Origin: Nephromyces sp. MM_2019
Lineage: Eukaryota > Apicomplexa > Aconoidasida > Nephromycida
Direction of reading: 5' to 3'
Length of the DNA stretch: 14,613 nucleotides
Assembly: GCA_015657535.1 (NCBI GenBank)
Contig: JADHZB010000577.1
Location: 1-14,613, forward strand
Part shown: positions 1-7,162 of the stretch, piece by piece
Position numbering within the stretch: position 1 is the first letter of the stretch
How the letters are laid out: each line of letters starts with the position of its first letter
The notes under the pieces: generated by a model
What the model was told of the DNA's origin: nothing
Seen by the model: only the letters and a program-made list of their open reading frames with translations
The model's database searches: none
Position numbers and translations under genes: made by a program

Positions 1-10
1 CCCCCCCCCC
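1..10. repeat. Poly-C run at the left edge of the window
   Basis: The window opens inside a run of at least 10 C, read in sense as poly-Gly after SKGS. Its full length, and so the frame beyond, cannot be judged here. Confidence 0.85.
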
Positions 11-3000
11 ACTACCTTTCGATGTATGAGACTTCCCCTCCATCCAACTCAACACACTCAAGCCATCTTCAACACTTTCCATTTCAGATGAATGCAAAGT
101 TTGGCTGATTCTCTTCTCCTCTTCCTCCTCATCAACGCCCCCCTGAGAAACATCTAACTTTCCATCTCCAACTTCCCTCCTTCCTTGCATCTTCAAGTAT
201 TCATCAATCCTACTCGAGTCGGGATACCAACTACTACCAAATCGCTGGAAGGAGGGTGAAGAGACTACCCTAGTCAAACCGCTTCTACCGTCATTAGCAA
301 AGAGTTTAAAACCGGCAGCGCTAAAGGCATAAGGAAAGCCAATCTCTCGAACGTTTTCTTGGGTAACATTAGTAGGCCCTCCAAGAAGATTGCTGGCAGC
401 ATCTCCAATCCCCTGAAGACGAGAAGCTAGGAGGGTTGAGGTGGTGGGGGGGGTGCTACCCTCCGAAGAGGTAGAAAAATTCATCATTTGGGTCGATTCT
501 GAGTAGGTAGAATTGTCAGATTGTTCGAATCCTGGGGGGTTTGGGGGAAGGGTCTGTGAAGAACTCACAGCTGCAGCATTATCACCAGAGCTCAAGGTAG
601 AATTGCCTTGGATGTTTACTACCCCCCCGTCATCCGTGTGCGCATTAGGAGAGGGTGAAACAGAGCTCATCTGGAAGACATTGCTGCGAAGGTTTGAAGA
701 GTTGAAGAATTCTACCCCCAAAGAGGAGGGATTGGGCATATGAAACATCTGCTCAAGAGTCTCGCCTTTGGTGCTACCGGCGTCTACACCCTCCGTGTGT
801 GTGGAGGGAGAGGAGGCAGCAGCGGGGACTCGAGAAGAAGGCAAACAACCATTTATCATCTGCCCACTAGGACTAGCTTCTTCCCCCACAGACATTATGT
901 TGGAGGGTAGGAGGGCTTGGTGGTAGAGCAGCCTGTTGTGCTCCACCTTTCTACCCACTGAGGGGGTTTGTAATGAAGAAATCGCATGATGATCATACAG
1001 GGTGTTGGTATAGGTTCCATTCATGGAGACGCTATCAGCGTTCGAGGCATCCTCCCTCTGAACTGCTAGACGCTGAGGCGCTTGAAGATGCTTTTGCGTG
1101 TGCATTGTCGTGGAGGAACTACCATCAGGATGGTGATATATGAAGGGACAGGGATCTCCTATACCCCCTCCATTCTTCATCTCCATACTATTCTTATCAT
1201 AGGCTGCATGGAGTGAGGCATACAAGTTATGTGTGTGTTCGCTGTGCGCCATCACAGGCGGTGCGTGTGCTACCGACTGGGTTCCTACAGCTGGCTGAGT
1301 GTGTCCCAGGCCCTGCTGGGCAAGCATATGCTTAGATGTATCTAAAGAAGCTGAGTTATACCCTGTGTGCACAGAATTTTCCAAGCTACTGCTTCCAAGC
1401 ATATTAGAGCCACCACTCTGCATCAGGAAGGAGCTCAATCGATTAAGAGATTCTTCAACTGAAGGAAAACGCGATAGACCCACATTTTCCACTCTGTTGT
1501 GTGCTAGTTCCATCATGGTGCCTTCTTTAGCATTTTCATGGGGCTGTGCAGTGTTTAAAGCCTTCACTATCTCTCTCTGTTTTGAAGAAAGAGAGAAGCC
1601 CCCATGATCTCCACCAGAAACAAAACGCCCACCATTATTTTCATCAATGAGCGAATGACGACTCGTCTCATAGCGAGTGATAACACTCTGGGAATCTCCT
1701 TCGTTTGGCTTGGTGTGTGTGTGTGTGTTAGCTCCTAAGGGGGGGGGGGGATTCTTGAAGATAGGGAATGAGGGGGGTTTCTGGAGTTTCCGTCCATTGA
1801 AAAGCCGAGTAATGACTCGGCCAGCACTCCAGAGAAAGCGCCTTCATTCATCATAACATCATCTGGGGGAGGGGGGCGTATAGCATCTTGTGAAGAAGGG
1901 CCCACACCACCGCCACCTCCAGATCCAGAGCGAGTTTCCACTGTATTGAGCTCATTAGGGGCAAGGGGGTGGAAGTTACGGTTGGCGTTTAGGTGAGAAT
2001 TGAAGGTTGAGGGATGTAAGTTCGTCGTGTCGTGATGACCACGTTGGTAGTGTGTGTGTGTGTGTGCATTCTTCTGGTTGGTATACTTGAAACCCTCCTT
2101 TTTAGGGGGGTTATTCGAGTTAGAGTTAGCAGTGATGTCTCCATTCTGTAAAGCAGCGATTGGAGTAGAATCAACAGCTGTGATGGCAGCATTAGCAGTA
2201 TGATTAATAGTAGTAGAAGGGGGGGAGGAGGTGCTCATATTAGTAGCACTTTTCTCTCTAAAACCACCACCACCACTACCACCCCCCAGGATGCTATACA
2301 GTGGCTGCACGACACACTGCGAATCCATTCCCTGTGTGAGCACGCTAACTCCAGTGTGTGCGGCGCTGTCAGCGTTTAGATAAGAGTTTTCCTCATTTAA
2401 CGAAGAAACAGCAGCCTCTCGGTGGTGGAAATCATCAGTCATCATCTGCGAACCAGAGGAAAAAGCGGAAGGGGGTTTTGTGGTCATCACTAAGCCCCCA
2501 ATCATAGGGGGGGAAGGGGAAACATGGATCTGCTTCCCTCCTCCTCCTCCTCCCCTCCCCACAGCTGATACCTCACCAAGCAGCATTTCCTCAGTGGTGG
2601 TATTGTTCGCGAGAGCGAGCCCCCCATCTCCTAACTGAGATGAAGGAGGAGGTGATGGAGGAGGTTGAGACGAGGTTAGCCCCAGTCCATTCACCCTACC
2701 CATTACCTGGAGGTTACCACCCCCCCCTCCGGCATAAATTCCCCCATCGGAGCTCTCATCAATCAGCTGGGAGCGATTTCCAACCAACAAATCATCCCAG
2801 GAAGACAAGAAATCCACGCCTTTTTCATCGCTCATTGAGGCTGGTACTACCGAGTCTTCCCCACTAGTGTGATGATCCTGGCTAGCTCCACCAGTGATGC
2901 TGGATAGCAGCAGCTTCAAGCTATCAGAGAGGCTCATGTTATTCAGTTCTTCGTCTGTGCAGCCTAGACGACTCGATAACACACCCCCTCTACCCCCTGA

Positions 3001-5846
3001 AAAGTCCGGCTGAGAGAAGTTTCTCCTCATCCTGAAGTTTTGGCTGGAATTTGAGAAGGAATCTCCACGTTGATGAGGCATTCCATTCCCCAAGTTTCCC
3101 ATAAGATCTAGGCTTCCCACCCAGGAGGAGGCATCTTCAAGCTCAGCAGCCTCCAGAGATGCAGTAGTAGTAGTGGAGTTTCTTAGCACACCAGTATTGC
3201 CAGAGCCAGAAGCAAACAGCCTCATATCCAACTCTGCTTCACCAAGAAACGGAGAAGAAGCTGAAGATACCATCATACCAGACGGTTTTGCATTGTTTCG
3301 CCCTAAACTCATTTGTTCAACCAGTTTACCTCGCTGAAAACGCGTGTGTCTGGGGTTCTTCAAGCTGTGTGCGAGCTTCTGCTGTGAAGAGGGAGTAAAC
3401 GGAGCTATTTCATTGGATTGGCTTCGCACACCAGTCGTTTCTATAGGGGGAGGGACGGAAAACTCTCTACGTGAGTCCTGGGAGACCGCTGCACTACGAT
3501 GGCTTGAAGTCACTGTAGTGGTGTGTTCCAGAGGGTAATCGGGGAGGGTGGAGTTTTGTGTGTTGGTGCGAGGGTTGGGGTGGGTGTTGGTGCTATGCTG
3601 AGTGGAGTGTGTGTTAAGGTGGCTAGTATGTGTTTTATGCTGATTGAAGTGTGCGCTATGCTGCCCACCGTACCCGTTATGCTGGTTAGCGTGTGTGCTA
3701 TGCTGGCCACCATACCAACTAGGCTGGGCACCGGGTGTGTTGCCATTTAACGCAGCCATTCCACCTCCCACAGCTGTGAAGTGGTGGGAGGAAGGCGGGT
3801 AGCTGCTGCCTTCGTAATCCTGCACAGTAAGAACAGGGTTTGCTGCAGCCATTGCTGCATTATTGTTCGTTGCCGTTGTGTGTGCATGAACTTGGTATTC
3901 TCCCCCCCCCCCGAACGAGTGAACACCTCCCCCCACTCCCGCTTCTGAGGTCAGGAACAAAGCAGAATCATTATCCCACCATCCATTAGAAGAGGGGGGT
4001 GTCGGGGGAAGCTTCGCTGTTACGATACCACCAATCCCCCCCTCTGGAGAACCCGAAGGGTTCTGAGGCAAGCCCCCCCCCAAACCTTGCCGTAGCTGCG
4101 ATAAGTTGGGGGGTGGAATCTTTTTAGAGTCCAGGCGGGAAGAAGAATAGAGCGCTCCATCATTCACATGAGGGTGAGCATGTGTGTGCGGTTTAAACCC
4201 CCCAGCCCCATTCCCCCCAGCAAGTCTACCATCAACCTGGTGCGGGGTCTGGGAGGAATGAAGTTTGACAAGGTTGTGTGGGAGGGTGATAGACGAGCCT
4301 GATGCCCCATTAGAGGCTGAAACAGGGAACGAAGAGCTCCCATTCATATCCCCCCCCCCCCCCTACACAAGAAAAAGAATCCAACAAATAGTACTGATTG
4401 GAGTAATCCACCACCCTCGATGGAGGAACTACACCCCCCCACCGAAGATGCCTTTCATCAGTCGTTGAAAGGTCCCCCCCAGGAGCAACCAGATGTGTGC
4501 TGCTCCCGTTTCTCTGGAAAAAAGAGCTTACTGCAGGGGGGGGTGTATGTGCCATAGACTGAGAACACCCCTCTGAGGTTTCGCTTCCTGCCTGATTCTT
4601 CGATTGCAAGTCTGTTTGATATTGGTCTACCGCGGTTTGCTCACGAAGTGCGTAGAACTGCTTCTTCTCTTGAAGAAGATGCCTTTCCTTCTCTGAGAGC
4701 CTGTATCTCCTAGGGCGCATCTCTTCGCAACCATGAGCTGTGAGGGTGGGTGAGAAAAAAGGGGTATGTCTGGTGGGGTGTTGGGAGTGGGGTAGGTGGG
4801 GGGTGGGTAGGTGACTTGATGGGGAGTTGTAGCGGCGAGTGGATGAGTGGCAGTGCTTGGAATGTGTGTGTTGGGGCGCTGGAAGTGGTGGGGAAGGGGA
4901 GTAGAGGTGCTTGGAGGGTATGTGTGTTGGGGTGCCGGATCTGATGAAGAGTGCGGGGGCCTATAGTGTGTGTGTATTGCTCCTTTGGAAATCAACAGTT
5001 TTGGGATCTAGAAAAAGGGATGCTTGCAGCGTGCGTGTCTACGTTAAAGCCCATGAGGTTTTGGGGAGCATAGAATGGGTTGTTTTTGTTAAGCTTTCAT
5101 ATAGCACACATACGGAAAAAACATCCAAAAGGAAATGAATGAGAAAGCGAGCTAGAGAGGTGAATTTGAAGTATCAAGATGGGATAAGTACTTATGAAAT
5201 TTCAGGAGATCTATAACTTCTAGCCAACCTGCTATTCAACAGCGTAGAGTTTCGACTAGCTTTCAACCTTCATATAGCCTCACACACACACACCTTTAAA
5301 GCACCAAAAACGAGTTTTCTACCACTTTCAGAGTGAGTAGAATACGTAACGCCATTGTATGTACACCCCTTCACACATCCTCTAGAAGACACTATCGAAG
5401 CCTTCAAATGATGAATACAATGCTTTTTGGAAGAAGAAGAAGAAGATGGAGAAGAAGAAGATGATGATGATGATGAAGAAGAGGGAGAAGAAGAAGATGA
5501 TGATGATGAAGAGCTCACCATGGCGACATGACTCCCCTGCTAAACATACTCCACGCAGCCAGAATCTGCAAAGTTTCGTCTTAAAGTAGTCTGTGGTGCA
5601 TCGGAGTTCCTGCCTTCCGTGAGCAAACCTGACACACAAACAGCAGTATAAATAATTGTACACACACGCGAGGCGGTGTGTGCAAAAAATGCACACAAGA
5701 CAAAGCATTGAATCGCAGACTTTGAAAGGTAAAAAATGCGAATACCAGCACGCTAAACAAGTATACGCGAGAGCATACACACATATATATGGGTATATAC
5801 ACACCGAAATGCAAATATACAGAAACACATACATAATACGCACATA

Positions 5847-5881
<35 letters not shown>

Positions 5882-6686
5882 TGAAAAACTTACGGGCAAT
5901 CTTTGTCCGTGCAGCTACCCTCACGCCAGTTAAGGCACAATTTTGTCTTTGTCAAATTTGATAGAGAACGCATTTCCCTGTCAGAGTCTACACATAATTC
6001 CACACACACAGATAATGAGAAACTAGGAAGTTTAAGAAATAAAGAAACTTCAAAGGTCAGCATCTTCACACACCGCTAGTATCAGATCATAAAAAAACCT
6101 ATGCCAAGAACAACTTTCACAAACTACACAACACACACACTACAGCATGATACACATTCCGATCGTGCTTCATAGCAGCATCAGCGTCATCTAGGCCTTA
6201 ACAACATACACACACACACACACACACATGCACACACTGCAGAAACTTCTTCACAATGGATAAGCCATACTTATAGACAAATTTCACTGCACACAGAATA
6301 CTCAAACACACATCGAGCAAATCGCTTCCATGTACGCACACAATAAAAGATACTTAAAATAGCTTACGCGCATAGGTACAGGCCAAACCCTTGTTGCAGC
6401 AACCCAAAGCCAAGAAGGGGCAGACCTTTGTCTGTTCGAGGCAAAGAAATTTGATAACTTAAGACAACGTGAAGCTTAAAAGGCGCACACACACACGCAG
6501 ACACAGCATTATAGTGACAAATCGCGCATCCAACAAACAATTCCATTAATAATTCAAACTAATACTGGGTGTACTTACACTGATATCTTCACTTTAAAAC
6601 ATTAAATTAAGCCGAAAAAGTAAAACAAAACCCATGAAACATCCAAAGACAAAATTCTCTCTGCTTACCTTGAAATACTGATCCAT
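1..6686 (-). CDS. Large triple CCCH zinc-finger protein, five exons, 3' end beyond the window
   Basis: This is a putative RNA-binding regulator. The model is join(6686-6669, 6431-6368, 5987-5894, 5628-5519, 4737-<1). Seen: three tandem CCCH fingers with ligands C10/C18/C24/H28 (spacing 7-5-3), C45/C53/C58/H62 (7-4-3) and C79/C87/C93/H97 (7-5-3). Fingers 2 and 3 are preceded by a TKTKLC or YFKTKLC lead-in and fingers 1 to 3 are followed by AHSDREMR, AHGRQELR and AHGCEEMRP, as is typical of the family. A basic, charged segment (about residues 102-145) follows, then a tail rich in Ser, Gly, Asn, His and Thr to at least residue 1,674. The start at 6686 has A at -3 and G at +4 and an in-frame TGA upstream. 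Known: tandem CCCH fingers usually bind single-stranded AU-rich or U-rich mRNA. Inferred: a post-transcriptional regulator. Odd: two opposite frame breaks in homopolymers (4350-4363 and 1739-1750) must be bridged to read the whole protein. Confidence 0.88.
1713..1728. repeat. GT microsatellite inside the coding exon
   Basis: It lies eight bases beyond the 12-G run in the sense direction. In the open third frame it encodes NTHTHTK, the same His-Thr pattern as the repeat at 2051-2066, which supports that frame. Confidence 0.82.
1739..1750. repeat. 12-nt poly-G run (poly-C in sense) at a frame break
   Basis: It lies in exon 5, sense poly-Pro. As printed, the 870-codon frame ends here with SSRIPPPP and TAG at 1737-1735. 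With 13 bases it continues as PPPP-LGANTHTHT into the frame that is open to the left edge. Confidence 0.9.
2051..2066. repeat. TG microsatellite inside the coding exon
   Basis: Reads in sense as CA repeats encoding alternating His and Thr (NAHTHTHYQRG). Confidence 0.85.
3628..3711 (-). repeat. Two tandem 42-nt coding repeats, His/Gln-rich
   Basis: Two adjacent 42-nt units encode GGQHSTHANQHNGY and GGQHSAHFNQHKTH (about residues 438-465). They are followed by further degenerate His/Thr/Asn-rich sequence. The unit is a multiple of three and keeps the frame. Confidence 0.85.
3902..3912. repeat. 11-nt poly-C run in the coding exon
   Basis: It encodes the Gly run in VHSFGGGGEYQVHA. The frame is consistent on both sides, unlike at the two longer tracts. 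Confidence 0.85.
4350..4363. repeat. 14-nt poly-C run (poly-G in sense) at a frame break
   Basis: It lies in exon 5, sense poly-Gly. As printed, the frame coming from the zinc fingers goes on into YEWELFVPCFSL and stops at 4310, giving a 237-residue product. With 13 bases it would continue into the 870-codon frame as GGGG-D-MNGSSS. Confidence 0.9.
4775..4807 (+). other. G-quadruplex-type motif near the intron 4 acceptor
   Basis: At least four runs of three or more G (4775-4778, 4783-4785, 4789-4792, 4798-4803, and a fifth at 4805-4807) with loops of 1 to 5 nt fit the usual G3+N1-7 pattern. It lies on the template strand, 37 to 70 nt upstream of the acceptor, and the transcript there is C-rich. 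Folding is inferred. Confidence 0.6.
5281..5293. repeat. Short CA microsatellite in intron 4
   Basis: Thirteen nt of CA repeats, reading TG in the transcript. Confidence 0.85.
5430..5513. repeat. GAA/GAT trinucleotide repeat at the intron 4 donor
   Basis: About 84 nt of GAA and GAT units with an internally duplicated block (GGAGAAGAAGAAG then GAT units, twice, offset about 36 nt). It starts right after the GTGAGC donor in the transcript, where it reads as a TTC/ATC pyrimidine-rich stretch. Confidence 0.9.
5519..5628 (-). other. Coding exon 4: end of finger 2 and most of finger 3
   Basis: It completes P59 and H62 of finger 2, then reads GRQELRCTTDYFKTKLC and on to C93, R94 and H95 of finger 3. 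It ends after the first base of the A96 codon at a GTGAGC donor. Length 110 nt, exactly 36 whole codons plus one base at each end, consistent with both neighbouring exons. Confidence 0.9.
5629..5893 (-). other. Intron 3 of the CCCH gene (265 nt)
   Basis: Donor GTAAGT, acceptor TGTGTGTCAG. Phase 2. It falls inside the C-x3-H of finger 2. A 30-nt AC microsatellite (5850-5879) begins 14 nt into the intron and reads as TG repeats in the transcript. Confidence 0.87.
5850..5879. repeat. AC microsatellite in intron 3
   Basis: Thirty nt of uninterrupted AC repeats, reading as TG in the transcript, 14 nt downstream of the GTAAGT donor. Confidence 0.92.
5894..5987 (-). other. Coding exon 3: end of finger 1 and most of finger 2
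   Basis: It starts AC, which completes CAC for H28, and encodes SDREMRSLSNLTKTKLC and the remainder of finger 2 as far as C58. It ends with two bases of the P59 codon. The donor is GTAAGT. Length 94 nt. A weaker CAG acceptor at 5980-5978 would not supply the bases needed to complete H28. Confidence 0.87.
5988..6367 (-). other. Intron 2 of the CCCH gene (380 nt)
   Basis: Donor GTAAGC, acceptor TGTGTAG. Phase 1. It splits the codon of zinc ligand H28. It contains an AC/GT microsatellite at 6208-6228 and shorter CA runs at 6001-6009 and 6124-6141. Confidence 0.82.
6208..6228. repeat. AC microsatellite in intron 2
   Basis: Twenty-one nt of AC repeats, with further CA-rich sequence on both sides. 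Confidence 0.9.
6368..6431 (-). other. Coding exon 2: zinc finger 1
   Basis: It encodes residues 7-27, with three of the four zinc ligands of finger 1 (C10, C18, C24), and stops one base into the codon of the last ligand, H28. The donor is GTAAGC. A stop codon lies in this frame just upstream of the acceptor, so this segment is coding only when spliced. Confidence 0.85.
6432..6668 (-). other. Intron 1 of the CCCH gene (237 nt)
   Basis: Donor GTAAGC at 6668-6663, acceptor CGAACAG ending at 6432 after a T-rich stretch. Phase 0. The sense strand is T-rich and carries TG repeats around 6486-6495. Confidence 0.8.
6669..6686 (-). other. Coding exon 1 of the CCCH gene (18 nt)
   Basis: It encodes only MDQYFK and ends AAG|GTAAGC, a strong donor. 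Splicing in phase 0 to the next exon gives MDQYFK-TKVCPF, the normal lead-in of a CCCH finger, and this is what decides the start codon. Any 5' UTR part of the exon would lie at coordinates above 6686. Confidence 0.8.
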
Positions 6687-6828
6687 TCTTGCTACTAAAT
6701 GAGTCCTTCAGCTGCCGAAAGAGAATCAACAAGAAGCTATTATCTTTCTCAGACCAGAGCACATAGATTGACGAAAAACTAAGCAAAAAAACCAAACAAC
6801 CTCCAAAAATATCAACAAAAACTTCCAT
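6669..6828 (-). other. Possible upstream ORF overlapping the CCCH start codon
   Basis: An ATG at 6828 opens a frame (MEVFVDIFGG...) that runs past the zinc-finger start in another frame. After the deduced splicing it would continue through exon 2 as DKGLPLLGFGLLQQ and end at a TGA in exon 3, about 76 residues. A good acceptor (TTCTCTTTCGGCAG, ending at 6712) lies between the two ATGs and could remove the upstream ATG. Most likely untranslated leader or upstream intron. Confidence 0.3.
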
Positions 6829-7040
6829 TTAGCTCACAGAAATCTGCCGATAAACCCTCAATAAATCATTTCAAAACGATGCTTCAAAATAAAAGCCCTT
6901 AAAATCCCTGAATCTAAAAAGTTCACCCAAAAAACTCAAATTTTGGGAGGAAAAAATCTCCAAAACCTTCAATCTTGCTTCAAAAGCCTAATACCCGCAA
7001 AAATAGAAAAAAAAACTATTATAACCTGTGGTTCTTCATT
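6829..7040. other. A-rich stretch upstream of the CCCH gene, no gene seen
   Basis: A-rich on plus, likely leader or promoter-proximal DNA of the minus-strand gene. No TATA box or other core element could be assigned. Confidence 0.4.
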
Positions 7041-7043
7041 AAA

Positions 7044-7162
7044 CATATGTGTGTGTGCGGGTGTGCACGCATGTATGTATTCGAGTTTGCGTGATTGCAT
7101 GTGTTTCGGCACATCTGCGTGTCTGTCTCTGCATGTGCGTGTATGCATATATTTCCCCCCCC
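7044..7162. repeat. Degenerate TG-rich stretch ending in a 9-C run
   Basis: Interrupted TG/TGCA-type sequence (GTGTGTG, GTGTGCACGCATGTATG, GCATGTGCGTGTATGC) followed by nine C at 7154-7162. The ORFs through it on both strands are shadows of the repeat. Confidence 0.65.

Larger units (their letters stand above)
1..4737 (-). other. Giant coding exon 5 (low-complexity tail)
   Basis: It completes A96 and supplies the final ligand H97, then GCEEMRPRRYRLSEKERH and a basic, charged helix-like region. From about residue 146 the protein is a long disordered stretch rich in S, G, N, T, H and P. It is read in three consecutive pieces: 4737-4364, 4347-1751 and 1738-2, joined across the 14-C and 12-G runs. 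The middle piece alone is 870 codons and the last 579. Composition is alike across all three, which supports one protein. No known fold was recognised in the tail. Confidence 0.85.
4738..5518 (-). other. Intron 4 of the CCCH gene (781 nt)
   Basis: Donor GTGAGC directly abutting a GAA/GAT trinucleotide repeat; acceptor CCACCCTCACAG after an unusually long C-rich pyrimidine stretch (about 4741-4930). Phase 1, splitting A96 inside the C-x3-H of finger 3. Open reading segments in it (P/T/H-rich on minus) are by-products of low complexity. Confidence 0.87.

Noticed and set aside
3510..3750. Overlapping ORFs on both strands in the His-rich repeat
   Set aside because: They are shadows of the 42-nt coding repeat in the 870-codon frame.
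4627..4995. 122-codon Pro/Thr/His-rich minus ORF
   Set aside because: It lies mainly in the C-rich end of intron 4 and enters exon 5 in the wrong frame.
5382..5924. 180-codon minus ORF with Val-Cys and Ile/Phe runs
   Set aside because: It reads through introns 3 and 4. Only the 110 nt of exon 4 inside it are coding; the rest comes from TG and GAA/GAT repeats.
6364..6546. 60-codon minus ORF over zinc finger 1
   Set aside because: It is the wrong frame of exon 2; the zinc-finger frame is shifted and requires splicing.
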